Below, in pieces: positions 13,028 to 23,518 of a stretch of 64,000 bases of DNA. Under the pieces are notes generated by a model. It had not been told where the DNA came from. It worked only from the letters and a program-made list of their open reading frames with translations, and made no database searches. Source of the DNA: Polytrichum commune (lineage: Eukaryota > Streptophyta > Polytrichopsida > Polytrichales > Polytrichaceae); assembly GCA_950295325.1 (NCBI GenBank), contig OX485803.1, forward strand, positions 9,796,001-9,860,000, read 5' to 3'. Positions within the stretch are counted from its first letter, which is position 1, and each line of letters starts with the position of its first letter. The translations under genes and the position numbers were made by a program.

Positions 13028-13290
13028 TATCATGCTTGTGGCAACCAAACTTCACGTGATATTAAGGAGGTGTGTAGTGTTAACATGGATGCATGGTAAT
13101 AGAGAACTAGTACAGTGTGTGACAAATGAAATAACACAAAGTCAACATTGCAATGATGGCAATAATGACAAAAATGACAATGTGATGCATGCGAGTGTGT
13201 GGTTTGAATTCTTTGGTGGATTACTTTAATTTAAAAACTTGTGATATATGGGAGGGACATGTGACAACAAGAAGGGAGATTTAGATTGAG
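13028..13290. repeat. Dispersed repeat, copy 1 (partner at 49418-49690)
   Basis: About 250 bp here aligns with 49418-49690. Shared blocks include CACGTGATATTAAGGAG, CAACATTGCAAT and GCGAGTGTGTGGTTTGAATT followed by CTTTGGTGG. Both copies are in the same orientation. No coding potential or element ends were identified. Confidence 0.5.
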
Positions 13291-13539
13291 CACAAGGGGT
13301 TCACTCAATGTGGCATGTATGGACCCACTCGGGTGCACAAAAGGGATATTCATTATGCCTAGAGGTTACAAATTATACATAAGCTACATGCGTTATTTAT
13401 TCCAGCTTTGTAAATATACTAGGCGTATTATTCGTATACTCTTAGTTGTATTTCTACATGTAGGTCAATATTCAGTTATATTGAAGTGGGTAATCTACAA
13501 AAGGTCCAAATGAATATTTCACCCAATATGTGAGTTGAA

Positions 13540-14030
13540 TGGTAATCCCAGATTGTTCAAGGACATGTTCACTAGAATTAAGTATGATATGTTGTATTTT
13601 AAACCTAAAGTTCGGCTATCTAGAGTTAGGGATAATGATTACTTATTGAAATTGAGATGTGATTGTGCGGTATCATTTGTTTCTCAAGCGATAGTTAAAG
13701 GAATGAAGAAATGAAGGCTTAAAAAAACAAGTTTGCTAAAGCATCGACCACCAAGACTTGGTATATGAGAAGGTTCTAGAGGATGTGCCACAAAATTGGC
13801 AATAAGTGGATTGAGTATTGACAACCAATTGACCTCTTGGATTGGCCTTTCAAGATGGAAATATGGTTATGTTGGTACCAAAATAGGAATGGGTCAATAT
13901 AGACCTACGATTTGACAGATCCTTTGATGGTAGAGCTAGAAACCATCATATCATCCGTATTGTAGAAACAAATTTGTATGATTTACATCCAATGGATGAA
14001 CCAAGTGTTTAGTAATTTCATCAATGATAA
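13540..14030 (+). pseudogene. Decayed transposon-like ORF, related to the ORF at 51499-51762
   Basis: Between about 13780 and 14000 the plus strand reads, with stop codons, a peptide resembling the 87-residue minus-strand ORF at 51499-51762: both have W(I/V)EY, then PIDL, CWYQ, YDLTD and LMV(E/D)LETII in order. A preceding fragment (about 13568-13712) stays open for 48 codons. The family is not recognised. The pattern suggests a broken piece of a transposon protein or of a gene fragment captured by one. Confidence 0.5.
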
Positions 14031-14299
14031 ATAAAAATGTCTTGTTGAGAGTATTTTAGCCATATTTTCTACATGATCTTTTTGCCGTACACATATGATT
14101 GGGATCTATATGATTTATTTATTTCTCACTTGTGGATGTATTCGAAGGGATTTCCTAGCTACATGTTGTACGTATATCAATTTTAATAGGGGAGAAATCT
14201 TGTGTATTAGGGGTACTAATTCCAAGGTCATGCATGCACGTGGTTCCCGGTGCTCACATTGAATGCACCCCCCCCCCAATGTAAGAAACGTATTGCCAT

Positions 14300-14303
<4 letters not shown>

Positions 14304-14334
<31 letters not shown>
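14304..14334. repeat. (GA)n microsatellite
   Basis: A run of about 15 GA dinucleotides. A C10 run lies close by at 14268-14277. It explains the poly-Ser-Leu reading frames seen on the opposite strand. Confidence 0.5.
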
Positions 14335-14336
<2 letters not shown>

Positions 14337-14579
14337 ATACCTCCCATCATCCAACCTCCATCCAACATAAATACTTGATACCATGTTTGATGCTGATTCA
14401 TCTCAGATGACTCACCGAACACTGCTTCGGGGTCTTTAAAGCTAATTCCGATGTCAAACTAAGTAACAAAAGTAACCTCCGGGGTGCATACTATTTCAAG
14501 GCTTTTATGTCGAATGAATGATAAGTATGCTCGTATACGATGATTCCCTCTCTCCCAACATACACAATACACTCCATAC

Positions 14580-16330
14580 AAGCATTTAAGAGCAGTGTCG
14601 AAACGTCAGACCGGTAGCTAAGTAGTGGGGAGCTGAAAAACTAAAGTGGTGTCAAAGCACTTGACATATGGTCGTGGAAATGAGTGACACAAAGTGAAAA
14701 CACCTCATATTACAAAGGGCAATCCGGTAGGGGTCTCTACATAATAGTACCTAAATAGTGGGGACTCGGGAGTTGGCAAAAACTGGGAAGGTGCCGGTGT
14801 CCAACCACTACATACTTGAAACAATGTCGAAATATTATTTGAGACAACACCATTCTTAATCATATTGATAGTAGGGACAATTTCGCCTACATATGAAGAT
14901 GCTTACATGGTATATAGACCTGAATGATATATATATATATATATATATATAAACACCATCAAATAAATACCCATACCCTACTGGTATCAAACAAAGTGAA
15001 TGAAACTCTCATTATAGATACCCAAATGATGTCCAACCAAGACATACAATACGAGACCACCACTGGTCTCTACGTATGCAAACATTCAAGAGCAGCGGAC
15101 CAGTGGCTAAATAGTGGGCACTCGGGAGTTGGCAAAAATAGGAAGTGCCGGTGCCCAACCACTACATGGTTGAAACATGTTGGAAATATTGTTTGAGACA
15201 ACACCATTCTTAATCATATTGATAGCAGGGACGAGCTCGCCTACATATGAAGATGCATACATGATATACATGCCCGAATGATATAAAAAAACAAAAACAC
15301 CGTCAAATAAATACCCATACCCCTACTAGTATCAAACAAGAAATGAACGAAATCCTCATTATAGATACCCAAATGGTGTCCAACCAAGACAGACAATATG
15401 AGACCACTGCTGGTCTCTACATATGCAAGCATTGAAGAGCAACATACCGGTCCGTAAATAGTGGGCACTTGGGAGTTGGGAAAAAGGGATAGCAGGGACA
15501 CTTTCGCCTACATATGAAGACGCTTACACAAACCCGAATGATATAAAAAAAACAAAAACCACCGTCAAATGAATACCCATACCCCTATTGATATCAAACA
15601 AGAAGTGAATGAAATCCTCATTATAGATACCCAAATGGTGTCCAACCAAGACAAACAATACGAGACCACCACTGGTCTCTACGTATGCAAGCATTGAAGA
15701 GCAACAAACCGGCCCCTAAATCGTGGGCACTTGGGAGTTGGGAAAAAGGGATAGCAGGGACACTTTCGCCTACATATGAAGACGCGTACATGATATACAG
15801 ACCCGAATGATATAAAGAAACAAAAACACTTTCGAATGAACATTCATACCCTACTAGCTAGTATCAAACAAGAAGTGAATGAAATCCTCATTATAGATAC
15901 CCAAATGGTGTCCAACCAAGACAAACAATACGAGACCACCACTGGTCTCTACGTATGCAAGCATTGAAGAGCAACAAACCGGCCCCTAAATCGTGGGCAC
16001 TTGGGAGTTGGGAAAAAGGGATAGCAGGGACACTTTCGCCTACATATGAAGACGCGTACATGATATACAAACCCGAATGATATAAAGAAACAAAAACACT
16101 GTCGAATGAACATTCATACCCTACTAGCTAGTATCAAACAAGAAGTGAATGAAATCCTCATTATAGATACCCAAATGGTGTCCAACCAAGACAGACAATA
16201 CGAGACCACCGCTGGTCTCTACGTATGCTAGCATTGAAGAGCAGCAAACCAGTCGCTAAAGAGTGGGCAGTGGGGAGTTGGCAAAAACGGGCAAGTGCCG
16301 GTGCCCAACCACCACATAGTTGAAATATGC
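14580..16330. repeat. Satellite-like tandem array, about six units, 263-354 bp
   Basis: A recurring block GTGGGCACTTGGGAGTTGG (or close variant) begins near 14759, 15113, 15460, 15723, 15993 and 16263, giving unit lengths of 354, 347, 263, 270 and 270 bp. The last two complete units are nearly identical, while earlier ones contain extra or missing segments. Each later unit contains the hairpin GAGACCA-CCAC-TGGTCTC and ATGGTGTCCAACCAAGAC. A (TA)n run interrupts the array at about 14926-14951. Homogenised right-hand units suggest recent unequal exchange at that end. Confidence 0.5.
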
Positions 16331-16439
16331 TTGTGGGAATGAGTGCTACTGCTGCAGGTGGCCGGGACTGTCGCCGAGGGGGCCCTGGGCGCGGGGGAAT
16401 GGTCAAAATCGGTTGGTCAAGACTTACATCCAGGCGAGT

Positions 16440-16620
16440 GACCGACGGATGGATGAACGGTCGGATGGATGGATGGGTGGTCTGATGGATGGATGGATGG
16501 ACAGACAGACTCTTGGGGGGGGGGGGTATCATGGGCTGTCCTTTACACTTCAGCAGCTGCTCATGTGCCGTGCCTTGCCTTGCCTTGCCTTGCCTTCAAA
16601 GCTCGTTTCCTTTTTTTCTT
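16440..16620. repeat. Cluster of simple repeats: (GGAT)n, G12, (CTTGC)n
   Basis: A GGAT/GATG-rich tract covers about 16446-16500, a G12 run sits at 16515-16526, and four to five TTGCC units cover about 16570-16596, followed by a T/C-rich tract. Long overlapping open frames here are low-complexity artefacts of these repeats. Confidence 0.5.
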
Positions 16621-16675
16621 TTCTTTCCCTTTTTGGACGTTCGCTCGCTCACTCACTCTGGCTTCACTTTGGGTA

Positions 16676-16768
16676 TGGGGCTCAAGTGCCGTGGCTGCCA
16701 TCCGACGGAACCTTATGATACCAGGCTCCCTTTCAAATGCCTCTCGAGTTCCCATAAAGCTGCCCAGG
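16676..16768 (+). other. Possible isolated first exon (Cys-rich N-terminus), low confidence
   Basis: From an ATG at 16676 the frame reads MGLKCRGCHPTEPYDTRLPF then KCLSSSHKAAQ and reaches a GT (GTACTC) that could be a splice donor at about 16769. The CxxC followed by a later Cys recalls the N-terminal zinc-ribbon-like region of some PLP-dependent threonine-synthase-like enzymes, but one expected Cys is missing and I found no following exon. The copia element begins only about 190 bp downstream, so if this is a gene it is interrupted in its first intron. It may also be a chance frame. Confidence 0.5.
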
Positions 16769-16960
16769 TACTCCCCCCCCACCACCCCCGAAACCCCTCC
16801 TCCTAGTACAATTCACGTGTGCGCGTGTGGTGGCTTCTCTTGTGTGGTGTGGTGTGGTGTGGCGATTGGAGTTCGAGGAGTGTGTGAGGTGTGTGTGGGT
16901 GTTAATTGAATTGGTGCGGTTACAATCCTTAAACCGGGTTTTGGGATGGATGGATTAATT

Positions 16961-17315
16961 TGTTAAGATAGCTAAGTAGCTATACAACCAGGTGTTAACT
17001 AGGCCTAGCCTTAGGACTGAACTAGAGGGGTCCAGGGTACTAGCCTGGATACCCGACTGATATCCTAGTTATAATCAGTATTAGTAATGGGCTAACCAGG
17101 GCATCAGCCTGTCATGACCGGGTATAGACCCGTGTAGTATGAACTGAAGTGCTGACAGTATACGGGTGCAGTAGAGCAGCGACACCTGGCCTTCATACCC
17201 CCTGACTACCATATACAGTATATATACCCTGTATGTCTCATTCTCACATAGAATTTACATTGAAGTATTCATGCACCAATACTCTGTCTAAATCTCTACT
17301 TGTATACTTCCAACA
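16961..17315 (+). repeat. 5' LTR of copia element
   Basis: 355 bp, TG...CA termini (TGTTAAG to CCAACA). It contains a TATATATACC stretch at about 17220-17230 that could serve as the promoter TATA element. Its sequence matches the 3' LTR along its full length with no difference noticed. Confidence 0.5.
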
Positions 17316-17332
17316 CGTTATCAGCACGCTCC
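17316..17332 (+). other. Probable primer-binding site region
   Basis: CGTTATCAGCACG follows the 5' LTR directly. TATCAG sequences at this place are typical of plant copia elements that prime with initiator-Met tRNA, here in a variant form. The tRNA was not checked. Confidence 0.5.
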
Positions 17333-18367
17333 TGTCGGCACAATTTTCTCATACATAGTTCACACACAATCTATACACCATCTTCTTCTCTGTACATTAT
17401 GCACTTGAGACACAATCTGTAGATATACTCTGTAGTGATACACTGTAGATATACTGTATAGATAGAATCTGGTGAGGAAAACGAATGATCACATGAGTGA
17501 GTTCTGTAGTTTGCACAGATAGATATTTTTTTTTATCTCTCTCTCTCTCTACTGTATATACACACACAGGTTTTGAGGACACCTGATGTCATAGTCTGTT
17601 GCACAACTCAGTATTGTTCGTCATACTGTCCAAAATATCTATATATACTACTAACATAATGTTGTTCATGTTGTTATCTTGATTATGTTGTTATTTTGCT
17701 TGTTTTGAGTTTAAAAGTCCACATTTTCATACTGTTATGCTGCCCAAAATTTTACTACAGAATCCTTGTTCTTTTTATTTTGCTGCCGAATACTAACACA
17801 ATTTATTTTGATTACTGTTCATAACTGAAATTACTCCTGAGTTACCTGAATCTGTACTAACCAGTATATATATATATATATTTCTATATATATATTGTAT
17901 TACCCGTTTTACTAACCAATCTGTTTTATACTAATATATATATATTTCTGTTTCAATATATATTATATATATATATACTAACTTATAAATATATATATAT
18001 ATATATATTATACATTACTAACATTGCCTACTGTTTGTATTGTTAACCCATACATATATATATATACAATTATATATATAATCTGTTTACTGACATATAC
18101 ACATACATATATATATATATCTATATATATGTGAGTCAAAGTACGTCTGAATGATCTGTTAAACAAAAGACTGTACAAACTTCAATATCTGTCTGTACTT
18201 CTCTAAACTGTTATGCTTTACTAACATATAAAACAGTTCATACAACCAGTATATATATTAATATTTGTTTCTTTTAGGTCTATAGATTTCTGTTTGAGTC
18301 CGTTCATACTAACAACCTTGTATAAAAACATTTTATCTATATTTTTACAAAGTCTGTTTATAAATGT
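17333..18367 (+). other. Untranslated leader of copia element, AT-microsatellite rich
   Basis: About 1 kb between the primer-binding site and the gag start. From about 17860 to 18130 it is dominated by repeated (TA)n tracts. An out-of-frame ATG at 18364 overlaps the gag start by a few bases. The leader is long for a copia element and has no coding frame. Confidence 0.5.
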
Positions 18368-21300
18368 ATGGCCAGAACAGTTTATGAACATATGGCCCGC
18401 CAACCAGCTGTAGTTAAAACACTATCTACACAGCCTACATTCATTGAGAACAGAATGCAGTCCTTAATGTTTGCTCCTTTAAATGCTGATGGATCAAACT
18501 TTTTAGAATGGATTAATGATGCTAAGACAGTCCTAAGTGCAGACGACTTAGCTAGAACCCTTACAGTTCAACCTTCTACATCAGCAGACCAAGTTCAACC
18601 CATTCCCCCTGCAGCTAGATGGCAAGCCTTATTGCAAATCAGAAGGCATTTAGATCACTCATTAAGATTACAATACCTTCAGATAGAGGATCCTGCAGAA
18701 CTATGGGCATTATTACATTCTAGATTTAATCATCAACAAACATTATTCTTACCACAGGCCAAATCAGACTGGATTAATTTACGAGTATTAGACTATCCTG
18801 ATTTCGCTACATTTAATTCGGAACTGCACCGAATTACGGCACAACTACGATTATGCGGGGAGATAATATCAGACGCAGAAATGATAGAGAAGACTCTATC
18901 TACTTTCCCACCTGCAACTGCCATCTTATCTCAACAGTATAGAAATATGAAATTTAAGAAACATTCTAACTTAATGTCACACCTGTTATTGGCAGAAAAA
19001 CACCATCAGTTATTGTTAAGAAATGCAGATTCTAGACCGGTTCGCGAAATCCATCATACTGCAGCTCATGGACCTGCCGCATGGATGAGGGGTCCAGATG
19101 CAGCTGCTGCTTGGGTAAGGGGCCCTGATCCAACTCTTGCAGCCCACAGATCTGTAGCTGCTGATGCTGCATGGCGGGGACCAGCTGGAGCAGCTGCAGT
19201 CCAACATTCAGCTGCTGATTGGGGAGAACCTGTAGCTGCTGGACCCGCAACAATGACAGCAGAAACTTATGCTGCAGAGGCCTCTAGACGCCTCCCTAGA
19301 GGTTCTTTCCGTAGAACCCAACCCCAACAGCAGAGAGGGATGCATAGAAATCAACAGAGAGGGATGCAAAGAGGGAATAAGAGAGAAATGCAACATAGAC
19401 CCAATTACCCACCCAGACCAGTTATTAATAAACCAGCAAAGGGAAATTGTCATAAATGTGGCAGAAAAGGTCATTTCTCAAAAGAATGTAGAGCCCCTCC
19501 CTATTTGGTCAATATGTACAAAGAATTACAACAGTTACGAATCCAACCACGTCAGAATTATAACTTCCAAACAGAAAATCCTTCATCCTCTACCCATGAC
19601 GTTGAGAGTTTCATGACTATCTGTGAGTCGCAAACATCGAACCCGGATGTTGCACTCTTAGATAGCGCCTCAACTCATACGATATTGACCAAACCTGAAT
19701 TCTTCCATTTCACTGAAAATGAGAAGTCCTGGCAGCATTGTAAGCTTATCACAATGGCCGGAAGCCGAAATATGAGATTTCGGGAGGGCCGGGCAACGGT
19801 AGTTTTGCCCGGGGACTTCCCCCTCACTTGCGAGAAAGCAATGTACGCACCAGATGCGCCTCGTAGTCTGATCAGCTACAGGGATCTGAGAGCGAGGAAG
19901 ATCCACGTTTCCACTGCGATGGAAAATGATGAAGAGGTTCTGGAGCTCAGGCAAGGGCATGAGATCCTTGCCACCGCAAATGCGGGAGACGACGGCCTAT
20001 ATAAGATTGTCATAAAGCCCTTGACATGTAGCCCCATCTCTCTGATAGATGAGGAAGAGGTTTGTATGGCTGCTTGGGCTGGAGACCCTAAAGCAAAACG
20101 CCACAACCTGGCGCAGGGAGTATCTTTAGATACTATAGCCAAGCCTGATTTATGGCATATGAGATTAGGACATCCGGGAACTACATTATTCCGCCGGATG
20201 CTTCCGATAATAACTGGGCATAATATGGTAACAGCTGAAGCTGAGAAAACCCATGCATGTGTTGCATGCATTCAAGGGAAATTCATAAAAAGACCCTCTA
20301 AATGGCATTTACCTAAAGAATTACCCCCTCCCCTTTTCAGACTTCATGGAGACATATGTGGACCAATTAATCCACCATCAGGAAATTTTAGATACTACCT
20401 GGTACTCGTGGATGCCTCAGGAAGCCATTTAGAAGTCTCCCTCCTTCCTACCAGAAATATGGCATTCCCCAGAATACTAGCCATCCTACTAAGATACAGA
20501 AACCATTTCCCAGAAAATCCTATAAAATTCCTAAGGATGGACAATGCCCAGGAATTTAGGTCACATGCCTTTGAAGATTATTGTACAGCCATGGGAATTA
20601 CATTAACACATTCTGTACCCTATGAGCACAGCCAAAATGGCTTAGCAGAAGCCTTTGTTAAGAAAATCCAGTTAATTACTAGACCCCTGTTACTACACTC
20701 TAACCTACCTTCTGATCTATGGGGTCATGCAGTACTACATTCAGCTGCACTACTAAGGTTGAGACCAACCTTATTAAACACCCAAACACCCTATGAACTG
20801 GTTGCAGGAAGACCACCTGATGTGGCACATATTAGGGTATTTGGATGCCAGGTATGGATACCTGTTAGTGAACCCAGAAGACAAACCATTGGACCTCATA
20901 GGCAGGAAGGCATTTATGTGGGATTTGACTCTAAATCTATCATCAGGTACTTAGATCCTACAACTGGAGTACTACTCAGGGCCAGATTTGATAACTGCAG
21001 ATTCTTAGAATCTGTATTTCCAACCTTGAAGACTAAACATACATTCAAAAACCAAGATTTAACCTTTGTAGCACCTGAGACCTTAACCTTGAATCCTGAT
21101 CCACCCACATCCCTCGCGAATACGGAAGTAACCAAACTTCTGAAACTAAAAGCCTTAGCTGAGAATACTCCTGATGGATTCTCAACTGAACCTAGGATTA
21201 TTAGACACCCTATTCCTGGTACCGGGACAACCTCAACCTTAACCAAACGCTATCCTGAAAACCCTATACCTATCCTTAGACCATCCAAAAAGCCTAAATC

Positions 21301-23074
21301 CCATTTTACAACTGAAGTCCAAGACCTGAAGACTGAAGAAGTCCAAGACCTGAAGACTGAAGATGTCCAAGACCTGAAGATTGAAGACTGGGACAGGGAC
21401 ACAGAATTTTATAATGGGGAAACTTCAGAACCCAAACCAGATTTCAACCTAGAATCCAATCCAAACACCTTGAAACAAGCCATGAGCAGACCTGATTGGC
21501 CAAAATGGCAACAAGCCATTCAAACAGAATACAATTCCCTAAGAAAACATCAAGTCTTTGGCCAACTATCCCTAGACCTTGACAAACCACCTATAGGCCA
21601 CAAATTAATTTTTACTAGGAAATCTAATGCTGAAGGCCAAATAATCAGATATAAAGTGAGGCTAGTGGCACAGGGGTTCACACAAAGGCCTGGTCTAGAT
21701 TATGACCAAACCTACAGTCCAGTAATGGACACAACCTCATTTAGATACCTACTAGCTTTGAAAGTTCATCTATCCTTGCATATTTATTTACTTGATGTTG
21801 TAACAGCCTACCTGCATGGCAAACTAGATTCAATCCTGTATTTATCTCCTCCACCTGGATTTCTGAAAAATAGTGCTAACCCCAAACCAGGAAAATTTGC
21901 AGGACTGAGAATTTATAAAGCACTTTATGGTCTGAAACAATCTGGTCGTACCTGGTACCACCACTTATGCAATTTCCTAATTGCACAAGGTTTTATATAT
22001 AACCCTACCCTGCCTTGCATATTTACATTTACTAAAAATTCTGACTTTGTGATTTTGGCAGTTTATGTTGATGACCTGAATATTATTGGTACACCAGAAC
22101 TTTGTAAGTATGCTCAAAACACCCTAACCCAGAAATTTGATATGAAATTTCTAGGACCTACTACATTCTGTCTAGGACTTCAAGTACATCATATACCAGA
22201 TGGGGGTATATTATTACATCAGGAAGCATACATAAATAAAGTACTTAAGGAATTTCAAATGGACAAAGCTAGCCCATTAGCATCACCTATGATTGGGAAA
22301 AGTAAGACCAATGATGACCCCTACCAACCTCGTGAGGAGGAGGAGGAGATTGTAGATCAATCTAAATACCTCACTGCGGTTGGAACTTTCACGTATCTAA
22401 CCACTCATACTAGACCTGATATAGCATTTGCAACTAGCATCTTAGCTAGACATAGTCAAAGTCCAACTATCAGACATTGGAATGGTGTTAAACACCTTTT
22501 TAGATACTTACGAGGAACTTCTGATTTAGGATTATGTTACAGAAAAACTAACAACCCTGAAATTTCAGGTTTTGCAGACTCTGGTTTCAGAACTGACATG
22601 GTTGCAGGCAAGTCTCAGACAGGCTATCTGTTTATGAAGAATGGTGCTCCCATCTCCTGGAAGTCAACCAAGCAGACAATCACAGCCACCTCAACTAATC
22701 ATGCAGAGTTATTAGCATTTCATGAAGCTGCAAGAGAATCTGTATGGCTTAGGACAATGGAGAAAATACTAATGGACCAGTGCAAAATCAAGACCAAGGA
22801 CCTGCCCATAATTATATTTGAAGATAATGCAGCATGTATCCAGCAAATGTCATCTGGTTTCATCAAAGCTGATCGTACAAAACACATCAGCCCCCACATA
22901 TTTACATTCAGCCAGGATTTAATAGAAAAAGGACAATTAGAAATCAGAAAAGTAGAATCTGAACATAACTTGGCTGATATGTTAACAAAGGCCTTGCCAG
23001 CCTATAAACATAGGAAATTAGTAGAAAAAGCAGGGATGAGAACACTCCACTCACTAACCTCTCCTGGATGTTAA
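18368..23074 (+). CDS. Copia gag-pol polyprotein, 1568 aa
   Basis: One uninterrupted frame. Order: gag with FLEW near residue 46; zinc knuckle CX2CX4HX4C (C361, C364, H369, C374); aspartic protease at LLDSASTHTI (Asp432), with Ala where Gly is usual; GAG-pre-integrase WHMRLGHPG near 596; integrase core D662, D725, E761 with the classic 35-residue D-E spacing; an acidic linker with three VQDLKTE-like repeats around 984-1007; reverse transcriptase with YVDD at 1233-1236; and RNase H with Asp1404 and the HAELLAF and EDNAA motifs. A second ATG (MARQPAV) lies nine codons in. The protein should be cleaved by its own protease to make capsid, integrase and RT. All catalytic residues except the protease Gly look standard. 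Confidence 0.5.
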   Translation: MARTVYEHMARQPAVVKTLSTQPTFIENRMQSLMFAPLNADGSNFLEWINDAKTVLSADDLARTLTVQPSTSADQVQPIPPAARWQALLQIRRHLDHSLRLQYLQIEDPAELWALLHSRFNHQQTLFLPQAKSDWINLRVLDYPDFATFNSELHRITAQLRLCGEIISDAEMIEKTLSTFPPATAILSQQYRNMKFKKHSNLMSHLLLAEKHHQLLLRNADSRPVREIHHTAAHGPAAWMRGPDAAAAWVRGPDPTLAAHRSVAADAAWRGPAGAAAVQHSAADWGEPVAAGPATMTAETYAAEASRRLPRGSFRRTQPQQQRGMHRNQQRGMQRGNKREMQHRPNYPPRPVINKPAKGNCHKCGRKGHFSKECRAPPYLVNMYKELQQLRIQPRQNYNFQTENPSSSTHDVESFMTICESQTSNPDVALLDSASTHTILTKPEFFHFTENEKSWQHCKLITMAGSRNMRFREGRATVVLPGDFPLTCEKAMYAPDAPRSLISYRDLRARKIHVSTAMENDEEVLELRQGHEILATANAGDDGLYKIVIKPLTCSPISLIDEEEVCMAAWAGDPKAKRHNLAQGVSLDTIAKPDLWHMRLGHPGTTLFRRMLPIITGHNMVTAEAEKTHACVACIQGKFIKRPSKWHLPKELPPPLFRLHGDICGPINPPSGNFRYYLVLVDASGSHLEVSLLPTRNMAFPRILAILLRYRNHFPENPIKFLRMDNAQEFRSHAFEDYCTAMGITLTHSVPYEHSQNGLAEAFVKKIQLITRPLLLHSNLPSDLWGHAVLHSAALLRLRPTLLNTQTPYELVAGRPPDVAHIRVFGCQVWIPVSEPRRQTIGPHRQEGIYVGFDSKSIIRYLDPTTGVLLRARFDNCRFLESVFPTLKTKHTFKNQDLTFVAPETLTLNPDPPTSLANTEVTKLLKLKALAENTPDGFSTEPRIIRHPIPGTGTTSTLTKRYPENPIPILRPSKKPKSHFTTEVQDLKTEEVQDLKTEDVQDLKIEDWDRDTEFYNGETSEPKPDFNLESNPNTLKQAMSRPDWPKWQQAIQTEYNSLRKHQVFGQLSLDLDKPPIGHKLIFTRKSNAEGQIIRYKVRLVAQGFTQRPGLDYDQTYSPVMDTTSFRYLLALKVHLSLHIYLLDVVTAYLHGKLDSILYLSPPPGFLKNSANPKPGKFAGLRIYKALYGLKQSGRTWYHHLCNFLIAQGFIYNPTLPCIFTFTKNSDFVILAVYVDDLNIIGTPELCKYAQNTLTQKFDMKFLGPTTFCLGLQVHHIPDGGILLHQEAYINKVLKEFQMDKASPLASPMIGKSKTNDDPYQPREEEEEIVDQSKYLTAVGTFTYLTTHTRPDIAFATSILARHSQSPTIRHWNGVKHLFRYLRGTSDLGLCYRKTNNPEISGFADSGFRTDMVAGKSQTGYLFMKNGAPISWKSTKQTITATSTNHAELLAFHEAARESVWLRTMEKILMDQCKIKTKDLPIIIFEDNAACIQQMSSGFIKADRTKHISPHIFTFSQDLIEKGQLEIRKVESEHNLADMLTKALPAYKHRKLVEKAGMRTLHSLTSPGC

Positions 23075-23158
23075 TACTCTTTTCTCATCCAAGGTTTTAT
23101 CCCACAGGGTTTTACTTGGAAGAGTTTTTAATGAGGTTAACACCAGGTTGAGGAGGAG

Positions 23159-23513
23159 TGTTAAGATAGCTAAGTAGCTATACAACCAGGTGTTAACTAG
23201 GCCTAGCCTTAGGACTGAACTAGAGGGGTCCAGGGTACTAGCCTGGATACCCGACTGATATCCTAGTTATAATCAGTATTAGTAATGGGCTAACCAGGGC
23301 ATCAGCCTGTCATGACCGGGTATAGACCCGTGTAGTATGAACTGAAGTGCTGACAGTATACGGGTGCAGTAGAGCAGCGACACCTGGCCTTCATACCCCC
23401 TGACTACCATATACAGTATATATACCCTGTATGTCTCATTCTCACATAGAATTTACATTGAAGTATTCATGCACCAATACTCTGTCTAAATCTCTACTTG
23501 TATACTTCCAACA
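23159..23513 (+). repeat. 3' LTR of copia element
   Basis: 355 bp, same ends and length as the 5' LTR, with no mismatch noticed by eye. The polypurine tract GAGGAGGAG ends immediately before it. TAATT follows as the target duplication. Confidence 0.5.
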
Positions 23514-23518
23514 TAATT

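Larger units (their letters stand above)
16956..23518 (+). mobile_element. Intact Ty1/copia LTR retrotransposon with 5-bp target duplication
   Basis: The element proper is 16961-23513 (6553 bp), flanked by TAATT at 16956-16960 and 23514-23518. LTRs of equal length (355 bp) start TGTTAAG and end CCAACA, and by eye are identical. A single gag-pol frame fills most of the interior, a G/A-rich polypurine tract (GAGGAGGAG) abuts the 3' LTR, and a plausible primer-binding site follows the 5' LTR. Domain order gag-protease-integrase-RT-RNase H assigns it to Ty1/copia. All parts required for autonomous movement appear present and unbroken, so the insertion is recent. Confidence 0.5.

Noticed and set aside
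14924-16330. Direct repeats with short spacing as a CRISPR-like array
   Set aside because: Units are 263-354 bp long with no short repeat/unique spacer alternation, in a plant nuclear context.
16320-16909. Plus-strand 100-146-residue frames
   Set aside because: They translate GGAT, TTGCC and T/C-rich simple repeats; only the short MGLKCRGC segment is kept as a low-confidence exon.
19016-20271. Minus-strand frames inside the copia ORF
   Set aside because: They are antisense shadows of the gag-pol frame in codon-biased sequence.
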